NCBI RefSeq assembly: GCF_017599385.1
Contig: NZ_JAGFPK010000002.1
Span: 558,001 to 622,000 of the forward strand
Length of the DNA stretch: 64,000 nucleotides
Direction: 5' to 3'
DNA from: Ciceribacter sp. L1K22
Lineage (GTDB): Bacteria; Pseudomonadota; Alphaproteobacteria; Rhizobiales; Rhizobiaceae
Of the stretch, positions 16,699-24,841 are shown piece after piece. Numbering within the stretch: position 1 is the stretch's first letter; each line of letters starts with the position of its first letter. The notes under the pieces were generated by a model. That model saw nothing but the letters and a program-made list of their open reading frames with translations, was not told the origin of the DNA and searched no databases. A program made the translations under genes and the position numbers.

Positions 16699-18213
16699 AT
16701 GACGATCGCCATCACCAACTCCGAGCCTCGCACCGAAGGCGCGAAAGCCTTTCTCGCTAAGCGTAGGAAGCAGCTATTCATCGACGGTACCTGGCGGGAC
16801 GCGTCCGACGGCGGCTCCTTCGAGACCTTCGATCCGGCATCAGGGAAGCTTCTTGCCGAGCTTGCCGGAGGAACGGCCACCGATGTCGACGCGGCCGTGG
16901 CCAGCGCCCGCTCCGCACTTGGTTCCCACGAATGGAAAGGCCTCACCCCGTCGGCCCGCGGCAAGCTACTCTGGAAGATCGCCGAACTGATCGAGGCGCA
17001 TGTCGAGGAACTGGCGGAGCTCGAAACGCTGGACCAGGGCAAGAGCTACAAGACAGGTCGCTTCGGTGAGATTCCGGCTTCGGCCGAACAGTTTCGCTAC
17101 TACGCCGGCTTTTGCACGAAGATATTGGGGACCACCATCCCGACGTCCATCGCCTACCAGCCCGAGGGCAAGCAGATCTTCGCCTATACGACCCGAGAGC
17201 CGATCGGAGTCGTGGCTGCAATCACACCCTGGAATTCGCCCATGCTGATGGCGGCCATGAAGCTGGCACCGGCGCTCGCCGCCGGTTGTACGGTCGTTCT
17301 GAAACCCGCGGAGGAAACCTCGCTGACAGCAAGCCGGCTGGTCGAACTCATGATCGAGGCGGGACTGCCGAAAGGTGTGGTCAATCTCGTCACCGGTTTC
17401 GGAGAAACCGTGGGTGCGGCCCTCACAGCTCATCCCGATGTGGACAAGATGGCCTTTACGGGGTCGACCGAGGTCGGCAAGCTGATCGTCAAGGTCGCCC
17501 AGGGCAACCTCAAGAAACTGACGCTCGAGCTCGGCGGCAAGTCGCCGGCGATCGTGATGCCCGACGCGGACATGGCGCTGGCGATCCCGGGCATCGCGCG
17601 CGGCATCTTCTCGAATTCCGGCCAGGTCTGCGTCGCCGGCTCACGCGTCTATGCCCATCGCAAAATCTTTGAGGAAGTCGTCGAAAAAGTATCGAAAGCT
17701 GCCAGCGCCCTGAAGCTCGGCCACGGCCTGGATGAATCCACCGATCTCGGACCCCTCGTCAACCGCAAGCAGGCGGACCGCGTGGCGGACTTCATCAACG
17801 AGGGTACCGCCGAAGGCGCTCACATCGCAGCCGGAGGCCGGCAGGACGGTGAGTTCGGCACCTTTTTCGAACCCACCGTCGTGACATCGGTCCGGCCGGA
17901 CATGCGGCTGATGCGCGAGGAAATCTTTGGCCCGGTAGTCGCTGTCACGCCCTTCGACGACGTGGAGGAAGCCATCATCTACGCCAACGACAGCCCCTAC
18001 GGTCTGGCTGGGAGCATCTGGACGCAGGATCTCTCCGCCGCGCACCGCCTTGCCGCCAGCGTCAAAGCCGGCACGATCTGGATCAACTGCCATTCCTATT
18101 TCTCGCCCGAACTACCCAAGGGCGGACACAAGCAGTCCGGCTGGGGATACGAGAACGGCGCCCAGGGTCTCGAAAACTACCTGGAAACCAAGACGGTGTG
18201 CGCGGTCATCTGA
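16699..18213 (+). CDS. Aldehyde dehydrogenase (NAD(P)+-dependent)
   Basis: The 504-residue protein is a typical ALDH. PWNSPMLM marks the N-terminal Rossmann entry, FTGSTEVGK the nucleotide site, LELGGKSP the catalytic glutamate region and SGQVCVAGSR the catalytic cysteine. I chose ATG at 16699 with CGGAG upstream, giving one base between the stop of the iron-sulfur subunit and this start. An in-frame upstream start at 16651 would overlap the previous gene. It is the last gene of the rightward operon and would oxidise an aldehyde produced by the ThDP enzyme, the GMC enzyme or the oxygenase. Confidence 0.92.
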   Translation: MTIAITNSEPRTEGAKAFLAKRRKQLFIDGTWRDASDGGSFETFDPASGKLLAELAGGTATDVDAAVASARSALGSHEWKGLTPSARGKLLWKIAELIEAHVEELAELETLDQGKSYKTGRFGEIPASAEQFRYYAGFCTKILGTTIPTSIAYQPEGKQIFAYTTREPIGVVAAITPWNSPMLMAAMKLAPALAAGCTVVLKPAEETSLTASRLVELMIEAGLPKGVVNLVTGFGETVGAALTAHPDVDKMAFTGSTEVGKLIVKVAQGNLKKLTLELGGKSPAIVMPDADMALAIPGIARGIFSNSGQVCVAGSRVYAHRKIFEEVVEKVSKAASALKLGHGLDESTDLGPLVNRKQADRVADFINEGTAEGAHIAAGGRQDGEFGTFFEPTVVTSVRPDMRLMREEIFGPVVAVTPFDDVEEAIIYANDSPYGLAGSIWTQDLSAAHRLAASVKAGTIWINCHSYFSPELPKGGHKQSGWGYENGAQGLENYLETKTVCAVI

Positions 18214-18220
18214 CAAATGG

Positions 18221-19366
18221 CTATTGCGGCGTGATCGCGAGTTTCACCAGCCGGAACGGACTGGAGACGGTGTTGGCCGCGACGTCGAGGATGAAGCCGC
18301 CGACGCTGCTCAGATCCTGCCGTTCGGCGGTGAGCTTCGGATAGAGAGCCGCAAGCTGGACGTAACGATCGTGGTTCAGCGGATTGGTCGGCGAGATACC
18401 CGACACATCGACGAGCAGGATTTTCTCTCGTTCCGCCACCTGCGCGACCACCGGATCGGCAACGTCGAGAGCGCCGATCCGGCCGTTGCCGGTCAGGAAC
18501 TGCGACGCCTGCAGCGCCCGATCGTCCTTGGAAACCAGGATCGTCAACGGCGGCGACATGGGACCTATCACTGCCATTTGCTGCCGGAACACATCGACGT
18601 CGATGTCGGGTGCCGCAAGCATGACGTTGAGTTTTGCGAGCACGTCGGACCGGTCGCTCAGCTTCAACTGCCGCAGCGTCTCGACCACGAGCCAGCCACC
18701 CATGCTGTGTCCGAAGAGAAGCACCCGGCCTTTGCCGCGACCGGCCGTCAAACGCGTCAGCGTCTCGGCGAGATAGTCCCGCGAATACGTCACGGATTCC
18801 TTGTCGGCAAGATAACCGGTCACCGCCGCCTGGGAAGGCCAGGCAAAAAGCACCGGCACGCCCTCGACATTGGCATCGGCCGACATCTGCACCACGCGGA
18901 AGAGAGACTCCTGAAAATTGAAGTTGAAGCCATGCACGAATACACCGACATCGGTGCCATCCGAAGCTTCGGTTTTGGCCTGATTGCCCACTTCCCGGTA
19001 AAACTCGTCCGCCGACAAGGTCCGTTGCGCCGTGACTGCAAATGTCTTGGCCGGATCGGGATTACCGCCTTTCGGCCACTCGATCTCGCCCGCCTTGTGC
19101 CCCGGAGGAACCGATACGGTATAAGCCGCAAAATTCAGTTCGGGTGCCTTGCCGTCGGTGTATCCGAGGCCTTCCTTGTTCTCGCGCGTGGTGGCGACGT
19201 AGACGGTGACCTGCTTGGTGTCCGGCAGCGCCGATTGAGACAGGCTCAGCGCCTCCGGCCCCGGTCTGCCGGCACAGGCGGTTAGCGATAACACCGCGCA
19301 AAGGCCAAAGACGAACTGAAAGGCGCGAACAAGAGTGATGCGCCGGGCGCCACCTGAAAACGTCAT
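18221..19366 (-). CDS. Alpha/beta hydrolase of the DUF900 family, probable lipoprotein
   Basis: The product has 381 residues. The N-terminus is a lipoprotein signal: basic residues, a hydrophobic core and the lipobox LTAC, placing the mature protein in an envelope membrane. The hydrolase domain has the oxyanion region VFVHGFNFNF and nucleophile elbow GHSMGG. Late DHD-like positions are consistent with the triad (a histidine in NPLNHDRY). The family has esterase/lipase-like members of unknown substrate. It ends eight bases from the aldehyde dehydrogenase stop, convergent, and is probably not part of the island's function. Confidence 0.82.
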   Translation of the reverse strand: MTFSGGARRITLVRAFQFVFGLCAVLSLTACAGRPGPEALSLSQSALPDTKQVTVYVATTRENKEGLGYTDGKAPELNFAAYTVSVPPGHKAGEIEWPKGGNPDPAKTFAVTAQRTLSADEFYREVGNQAKTEASDGTDVGVFVHGFNFNFQESLFRVVQMSADANVEGVPVLFAWPSQAAVTGYLADKESVTYSRDYLAETLTRLTAGRGKGRVLLFGHSMGGWLVVETLRQLKLSDRSDVLAKLNVMLAAPDIDVDVFRQQMAVIGPMSPPLTILVSKDDRALQASQFLTGNGRIGALDVADPVVAQVAEREKILLVDVSGISPTNPLNHDRYVQLAALYPKLTAERQDLSSVGGFILDVAANTVSSPFRLVKLAITPQ

Positions 19367-19560
19367 GTTGACTGCTCTTTCACCAACAGCTTGTGGGCCC
19401 GCCCAGATGCGCTGAATACCATCCTCACAGTGAAGGGCAAGGCCCCAGGCCGGCGGTCAAGCTACCCTTTATCACACGACAGCGACCGTGTCGCGAATCC
19501 AGCAGAGACGCGTCGCGAACACCGCATTGGGTGCGCTGCAAAACTGCTCTATTGTCAATC

Positions 19561-19736
19561 ACAGGAGGTGCCGTCCGGACACGGGCGGAGAATTGGGAAG
19601 CCGGTCAGAATCCGGCGCTGCCCCCGCAACGGTGGTGGAGTGAAGAACCGGCAAATTGCCACTGGGAGGAGTCCTGGGAAGGCGTCGGTTTGGTCCGCAA
19701 GGATGCTCCAGAGCCCGGAAACCAGCCTCGGGAGAT
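19561..19736 (+). ncRNA. Cobalamin (B12) riboswitch
   Basis: The canonical elements are present in order: AGGTGCC at 19566-19572, then GGGAAGCCGGT with matching ATCCGGC, then the B12 box ending GCCCCCGCAAC at 19630. Downstream are GCCACTGG (from 19658) and GGGAAGGC (to 19683), and finally the P3-P6-like closing region with GGAAACCAGCC near 19717-19727. The element binds adenosylcobalamin or a related corrinoid and normally represses the downstream genes. It lies about 110 bases upstream of a glycine-betaine-demethylase-like oxygenase, an unusual target. Confidence 0.9.
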
Positions 19737-19778
19737 AAGTTCATTACGATCGCGGTGGGCGGTCGGGGACAGGTCGGG

Positions 19779-19798
19779 CACGTGCGTTTGCGCACGTG
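19779..19798 (+). promoter_or_regulatory. Perfect hairpin between riboswitch and oxygenase gene
   Basis: CACGTGCG and CGCACGTG form an 8-base-pair stem around a TTTG loop. It ends 46 bases before the ATG and 34 before GAGGA. No T run follows, so it is not a simple terminator. It may be part of the expression platform of the riboswitch or a protein-binding dyad. Confidence 0.5.
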
Positions 19799-19844
19799 TT
19801 CAGTCCTGCTCGTCCACCGTCCATTTTTAAACGAGGACGAAGAC

Positions 19845-21089
19845 ATGGACTTGCAGAATACTGTGTTGCGGCAGTTGAAGAACCGCCGGGAAGGCTTCTC
19901 CCTCGAGCAGCCCTTTTACATCGATCCGGACTATTTCAAGCTCGATATGGAAACGATCTGGTACCGCGACTGGCTGTTTATCGGCCATGACTGCGAAGTG
20001 CCGCGCGCCGGAAACTATTTCACCGTCCAGATCGGCGATTATCCCGTCGTCGTCGTGCGCGGCAAGGACGGCGTTATCCGCGCCTTCCACAACACCTGCC
20101 GCCACCGTGGCCACCGCGTGTGCACGCAGGACAAGGGCGCATCCGCCAAGCTCGTCTGTCCCTATCACCAGTGGACTTACGACCTTGACGGCTCGCTTGT
20201 CTTCGCACGCCAGATGGGCGAGACCTTCGACAAGTCTGAATTCGGGCTGAAGCCGGTCGCCTGCGAAAGCGTCGCCGGCTACATTTTCATCTGCCTTGCC
20301 AACGAGCCGACTGACTTCGCACCCGTCCGCGCCACCATCGAGCCCTACATGGCGCCGCACCGCCTCTGGGAGGCGAAGGTCGCCGCCCGGACGACGATCA
20401 TCGAAAAGGGCAACTGGAAGCTCGTCTGGGAAAACAACCGCGAATGCTACCATTGCGCCGGCAACCATCCGGAACTTTGCCGCACCTATCCGGAAGCACC
20501 GACCGCCACAGGCGTTCAGGGCGCGAAGGATGATCCCTTCATCGCCGAACACTGGAAACACTGCGAGGACGGTGGCCTTCCAAGCGAATTCAGGATGGAC
20601 CCGACCGGCCAGTTTCGCGTCGCCCGCATGCCCCTCATTCAGGACGCGGTCAGCTACACCATGGACGGCAAGCCAGCCGTTCGCAGACCCCTCTCCGACG
20701 ACGTAAAGATCTCGCGCATCGGCACCATGCTGCTGTTCCACTACCCGACGACGTGGAACCACATGCTCGGCGACCACGCGATCTCTTTCCGCGTCCTTCC
20801 GCTCTCGGCCGAGGAAACCGCCGTCACCACCACATGGCTGGTACACAAGGACGCCGTCGAAGGTGTCGATTACGACGTCGATCAACTGACCCATGTCTGG
20901 AACATGACCAACGATCAGGACCGCGCGATCGTCGAGGAGAACGCGTTCGGCATTCGCTCCCCCGCCTATGAGCCTGGTCCGTATTCGGTCGAGCACGAGG
21001 GTGGCGTCATGCAGTTCGTCGAATGGTATTCCAATTTCATGATCAACCGTCTGCAGGGCGATACGTCCCGCCTGTCCGCGGTGGCCTGA
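19845..21089 (+). CDS. gbcA: Rieske oxygenase, glycine betaine demethylase-like (GbcA/Stc2 type)
   Basis: The 414-residue alpha subunit has a Rieske domain (C-x-H in CRHRGH, C-x2-H in CPYHQW) and a mononuclear iron site NRECYHCAGNHPELC. There a glutamate replaces the usual bridging aspartate, as in oxygenases that demethylate quaternary amines such as glycine betaine, stachydrine and carnitine. I chose ATG at 19845 with GAGGA upstream; an in-frame start at 19656 would translate the riboswitch. The next gene encodes its reductase. The most likely reaction is glycine betaine to dimethylglycine plus formaldehyde. Stachydrine is the alternative substrate. Confidence 0.85.
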   Translation: MDLQNTVLRQLKNRREGFSLEQPFYIDPDYFKLDMETIWYRDWLFIGHDCEVPRAGNYFTVQIGDYPVVVVRGKDGVIRAFHNTCRHRGHRVCTQDKGASAKLVCPYHQWTYDLDGSLVFARQMGETFDKSEFGLKPVACESVAGYIFICLANEPTDFAPVRATIEPYMAPHRLWEAKVAARTTIIEKGNWKLVWENNRECYHCAGNHPELCRTYPEAPTATGVQGAKDDPFIAEHWKHCEDGGLPSEFRMDPTGQFRVARMPLIQDAVSYTMDGKPAVRRPLSDDVKISRIGTMLLFHYPTTWNHMLGDHAISFRVLPLSAEETAVTTTWLVHKDAVEGVDYDVDQLTHVWNMTNDQDRAIVEENAFGIRSPAYEPGPYSVEHEGGVMQFVEWYSNFMINRLQGDTSRLSAVA

Positions 21090-21090
21090 C

Positions 21091-22176
21091 ATGAACATAG
21101 CAGTCCCCAGCTATCGCCATGTCGACGAGATGCGCCCCTGGTCGGACCGGGAGCACATGCTCGAATGCGTCGCCGTCACGCCGGAAGCACCTGACGTCAT
21201 GACCTTCACCTTCAGGCCGGATCGTTCCGGCCTGTGGTTTCGCTACCTTCCGGGCCAGTTCGTGACGCTCGAAATTCCTGTGGCCCCCGAGCCGGTGATG
21301 CGCACATACACGCTCTCCTCCAGTCCGTCACGGCCTTACACGGTGGCAGTGACGGTCAAGGCGCAGAAGGAGTCGATCGGCACCCGTTGGATGTTCGACA
21401 ACCTGAAGCCCGGCATGCGGCTGAAGGCGATCGGCGCGCTTGGCGACTTCTCCTATGCAAAGCATCCCGGCCGGAAATACCTGTTCGTCTCCGCCGGCTC
21501 CGGCATTACGCCGATGATGTCGATGACCCGCGACATGAGCGACCGGGCTCCCGATAGCGACATCACCTTCCTGCACTGCGCCCGTTCGCCTGATGACATC
21601 ATCTTTCGCTGGGAGCTTGAGGCCAAGGCGCGGGAAATGCCGAACTTCACGCTTGGCCTGATCATAGAACAGCTCGGTCGCGGCCAGCTCTGGTCGGGGC
21701 TCAAGGGCCGCATCGATAAGGCAAAGATCGCGCTTCTGGCGCCCGATTTCCTCGACCGGACCGTCTTCTGCTGCGGCCCCGAACCCTTCATGGCGACGGT
21801 CCGCGAGGCACTGGCCGGTGCCGGCTTCGACATGAAGAACTATCACGAGGAAGCCTTCCAGCCGGTGAAGCCGGAACCGCCGGTCGTCGTCGCCGACCAT
21901 TCGGACGGCGCCCAGCCAACGAAGGTCGTCTTTGCGATGTCCGGCAAGACCGGCCTTTGCGAACCGGGGCATACGCTGTTGCAGGCGGCCCGTGCCAGCG
22001 GCGTCCGCATCGGCGCGGCCTGCGAATCCGGCCTCTGCGGCACCTGCAAGGTCATGAAGATTTCCGGGCAGGTCGAGATGAACCACAATGGCGGCATTCT
22101 CGATGACGAGATCGACGAAGGCTACATCCTCGCGTGCTGTTCGCGGCCTCTCGGCGAGGTCGAGATCGAGGCCTGA
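21091..22176 (+). CDS. gbcB: Ferredoxin-NAD(P)H reductase of betaine demethylase type (GbcB-like)
   Basis: The 361-residue protein joins an FAD/NAD(P)H reductase to a C-terminal plant-type ferredoxin. RTYTLSS is the FAD motif, SAGSGITPMMSM the nucleotide site, CCGPEPFM the end of the reductase domain, and CESGLCGTC with a late CC the [2Fe-2S] ligands. It supplies electrons to the oxygenase encoded one base upstream. It is the only complete oxygenase reductase in the window, so it is also a candidate donor for the split oxygenase of the island, though nothing links them directly. Confidence 0.9.
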   Translation: MNIAVPSYRHVDEMRPWSDREHMLECVAVTPEAPDVMTFTFRPDRSGLWFRYLPGQFVTLEIPVAPEPVMRTYTLSSSPSRPYTVAVTVKAQKESIGTRWMFDNLKPGMRLKAIGALGDFSYAKHPGRKYLFVSAGSGITPMMSMTRDMSDRAPDSDITFLHCARSPDDIIFRWELEAKAREMPNFTLGLIIEQLGRGQLWSGLKGRIDKAKIALLAPDFLDRTVFCCGPEPFMATVREALAGAGFDMKNYHEEAFQPVKPEPPVVVADHSDGAQPTKVVFAMSGKTGLCEPGHTLLQAARASGVRIGAACESGLCGTCKVMKISGQVEMNHNGGILDDEIDEGYILACCSRPLGEVEIEA

Positions 22177-22186
22177 GATCGATATG

Positions 22187-22213
22187 AAAACGCCGGGCGT
22201 CCCGGCGTTTTTT
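22187..22213 (+). terminator. Rho-independent terminator after the betaine demethylase operon
   Basis: AACGCCGGG and CCCGGCGTT form a 9-base-pair stem around a CGT loop, followed by a run of T. It lies between two convergent genes. With A residues on the left side it may work in both directions. Confidence 0.9.
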
Positions 22214-22223
22214 GTGTAGCAGG

Positions 22224-23828
22224 CTAGGCGTCTGAAAGCAGTGCCTTCAGACTGTCAAGCGTATCCGCCTCGGCGGATGGCTTGTCCCAGCGCAGCCTCG
22301 AAATGCGCGGGAAGCGCATGGCGACGCCGGACTTGTGCCGGCTCGACCGGTTGAGCCCCTCGAAGGCGATCTCCAGCACCAGCCCCGTCTCGCGGTTCGC
22401 CCGTACCGAGCGCACCGGTCCGAAGCGGTCGATTGTGTTGTCGCGCACATATTTGTCGATCTGCCGCAACTCCTCGTCGGTGAAGCCGAAATAGGCCTTG
22501 CCGACAGGGACCAGTTGTAGCCCGTCTTCGCCCTCGTCCCAGACACCGAAGGTGAAGTCCGAATAGAGGCTCGACCGCTTGCCGTGACCGCGCTGCGCAT
22601 ACATCAGCACGGCATCAACGGTATAGGGATCGCGCTTCCACTTGAACCACGGCCCCTTCGGTCGTCCCGCGACATAGGCCGAGTCCTTGTGTTTCAGCAT
22701 CACACCCTCGATCACCGGATGCGGTGGCGCAAGCCTCTGCCGGTCGAGATCGCTTACATCGGCATAGGAGACCTGGGGCGACAGGTCGAAGCGGCTCCGG
22801 TCGAGCCCGTCGACGAAAGCTTCCAGCAGTTTGCGTCGTTCATCGAAAGGTAACTGACGGGTATCCTTGCCGTCGAGCATCAGCAGGTCATAGAGCCGCA
22901 CGAAAGCCGGATACTGCTTGATAAGCTTGTCGGGAACCGTCTTCCGGTTCAGCCGCTGCTGCAGGTCGGAAAAGGTGCCGACATGCTCGCCCGGCACGCC
23001 TACCAGCAATTCCCCGTCCAGCACCGCTTCGAAATCGATAGCGCCGAGCAGGTCCGGAAACGTGCCGGAGATGTCGTCACCGGTGCGGGTGTAGAGCCGC
23101 TGGACGCCGGCTTCCGACGAGACCTGAACGCGGATGCCGTCCCATTTCCACTCCGCGCGGTAATCGTCCGTGGTGATGCGTTCATAGTCGCCTGCCTCCA
23201 GCGGATTGGCGAGCATGACCGGGCGGTAAAGCGCCGCCGCGGCACTGACCGGCTTCGCCTCCCGGCCTTCGAGCCACGCGAAAAGCTCAAGGTAGGGCGG
23301 TTCCAGCCCGTGCCATAGCTCCTCGATTTCGGTAACGTCGACACTTCCCATATTGGCAAGCGCCTGTTTTGCGAGCCGCGCCGAGACACCGATGCGCATG
23401 CCGCCTGTCATGAGCTTGATCAGCGCATAACGGCCCGATGTATCGAGCGCGTCCATGAAGCCCACGAACTTTGCCGGTGCGGCGTTCCGTGATGTCGACT
23501 GGAGTGCTTCCACGACCTCGGCGAGTTTTGGCTCAGCCCGGTCATCTACGCCCGCATCGTCCGGCCATATCAGCGACACCGTCTCGGCCAGATCGCCGAC
23601 ATAATCATACGAGTAGCCGAACAGCACCTCGTCTATCCGCTCCATCGCCAGCCCGCGAATAACCGCCGGTTTGATACCGACGATATCGAGCCCGCCCGTC
23701 AGCGCCGCCAGCGCGTAACCGCGATCGGGATCCGGAGTGGAGGAGAAGTAATCCGCCATAAGCGTCAGCTTGCCGTTGCGTGACGGCGTGAGGACCAGGC
23801 GATCGAGCAGTTCGGAAAAGGCGCGCAT
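22224..23828 (-). CDS. ATP-dependent DNA ligase (ligase-exonuclease pair type)
   Basis: The 534-residue ligase has an N-terminal helical DNA-binding domain (1-200), then the nucleotidyltransferase domain with motif I EWKWDGIRVQ, where the lysine is adenylated. Motif III is around RLYDLLMLDG, motif IV is EGVMLKHKDSAY, and motif V is WFKWKRD. The C-terminal OB fold completes it. It is monofunctional, unlike LigD elsewhere in this window. The start codon overlaps the exonuclease stop (TGATG), so the pair is coupled. Its role is presumed DNA repair; in this family it often accompanies an Lhr-type helicase and a phosphoesterase, which are not seen here. Confidence 0.9.
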   Translation of the reverse strand: MRAFSELLDRLVLTPSRNGKLTLMADYFSSTPDPDRGYALAALTGGLDIVGIKPAVIRGLAMERIDEVLFGYSYDYVGDLAETVSLIWPDDAGVDDRAEPKLAEVVEALQSTSRNAAPAKFVGFMDALDTSGRYALIKLMTGGMRIGVSARLAKQALANMGSVDVTEIEELWHGLEPPYLELFAWLEGREAKPVSAAAALYRPVMLANPLEAGDYERITTDDYRAEWKWDGIRVQVSSEAGVQRLYTRTGDDISGTFPDLLGAIDFEAVLDGELLVGVPGEHVGTFSDLQQRLNRKTVPDKLIKQYPAFVRLYDLLMLDGKDTRQLPFDERRKLLEAFVDGLDRSRFDLSPQVSYADVSDLDRQRLAPPHPVIEGVMLKHKDSAYVAGRPKGPWFKWKRDPYTVDAVLMYAQRGHGKRSSLYSDFTFGVWDEGEDGLQLVPVGKAYFGFTDEELRQIDKYVRDNTIDRFGPVRSVRANRETGLVLEIAFEGLNRSSRHKSGVAMRFPRISRLRWDKPSAEADTLDSLKALLSDA

Positions 23829-24841
23829 CACTCGTTCTCGTCTTCATAGCCGACGAGGTGCAGCGGCTTGGCCCGGATCTGGTTGAGCTCGCACCAGCGC
23901 ACCAGCGCTTCCTCGCGGCCATGGGTGACCCAAACCTCAGAGGCGCCCGTCTCCCGGATCGTCTGCGTAAGTTCCGGCCAGTCGGAATGGTCGGAGAGAA
24001 TGAGCGGCAATTCCACGCCACGCTGCTTTGCCCGCTGGCGGATTCGCATCCAGCCCGAGGCGAAACATGAAATCGGATCAGCGAACCGCCGTGCCCAGCG
24101 ATCAGCAAAGGCCGATGGTGGACCTATGACGATCGAGCCTGCGAAGTCATCCCGCCCACCCCGATCGACAGTCGCCGGTTCGAGCGGACCAAGATCGATA
24201 CCGAGTCCTTGGTAGTAGTCGCAAAGTTTCTGAAGCGCGCCATGAATGTAGATCGGCTTGTCGTACCCGTTATCTCGCAACAGCCCGATCACCCGCTGCG
24301 CCTTGCCCAACGCATAGGCGCCGACGATATGAGTGCGCTCCGGAAACTGATCTACCGAATGCAGAAGCCGGCCGATCTCCTCGGCATCCGGCGGATGCGT
24401 GAAGACCGGCAGCCCGAATGTCGCTTCGGTAACGAAAACATCGCAAGGAACCACCTGGAAGGTGGCACAGGTCGGATCGGAGCGTCGCTTGTAGTCGCCT
24501 GATACGACGATCCTCAGCCCCTTGTGCTCGACGGCAATCTGCGCCGAGCCCAGCACATGCCCGGCCGGATGGAAGGAAACCCGGACTCCGTTGATGTCGA
24601 CCGTCTCGCCATAGCCGATCGCCTGTCTTTCGCCGGTGAAATCCGAGCCGTAGCGGATCGCCATGATGTCGAGCGTTTCGGTCGTTGCAAGCACCTTCGC
24701 GTGTCCGGACCGCGCATGGTCCGAATGTCCATGCGTGATCGCGGCGCGCCCGACGGGACGAACCGGATCGATATGGAAATCACCGGGCGGGCAATAGAGA
24801 CCCGCGGGAGTCGGGATCAGCAGTTCCGAAGGGCGGATCAT
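23828..24841 (-). CDS. Ligase-associated DNA exonuclease, metallo-beta-lactamase fold
   Basis: The 337-residue enzyme has the metal motif THGHSDHA of the metallo-beta-lactamase/beta-CASP nuclease group, a second histidine in HPAGHVLGSAQ, and SGDYKRRSDPT. The length fits the ligase-associated exonuclease family, which is related to mRNA 3'-end processing nucleases. I chose ATG at 24841 because the family begins with IRPSELLxPTPAGLYCPPG. An upstream in-frame start at 24919 adds an unrelated leader. The start lies 62 bases inside the end of the preceding gene. The stop overlaps the ligase start. Confidence 0.88.
   Translation of the reverse strand: MIRPSELLIPTPAGLYCPPGDFHIDPVRPVGRAAITHGHSDHARSGHAKVLATTETLDIMAIRYGSDFTGERQAIGYGETVDINGVRVSFHPAGHVLGSAQIAVEHKGLRIVVSGDYKRRSDPTCATFQVVPCDVFVTEATFGLPVFTHPPDAEEIGRLLHSVDQFPERTHIVGAYALGKAQRVIGLLRDNGYDKPIYIHGALQKLCDYYQGLGIDLGPLEPATVDRGGRDDFAGSIVIGPPSAFADRWARRFADPISCFASGWMRIRQRAKQRGVELPLILSDHSDWPELTQTIRETGASEVWVTHGREEALVRWCELNQIRAKPLHLVGYEDENE

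Noticed and set aside
19656..19844. Extension of the GbcA-like protein through the riboswitch
   Set aside because: It would translate a structured RNA; the family start fits ATG at 19845.
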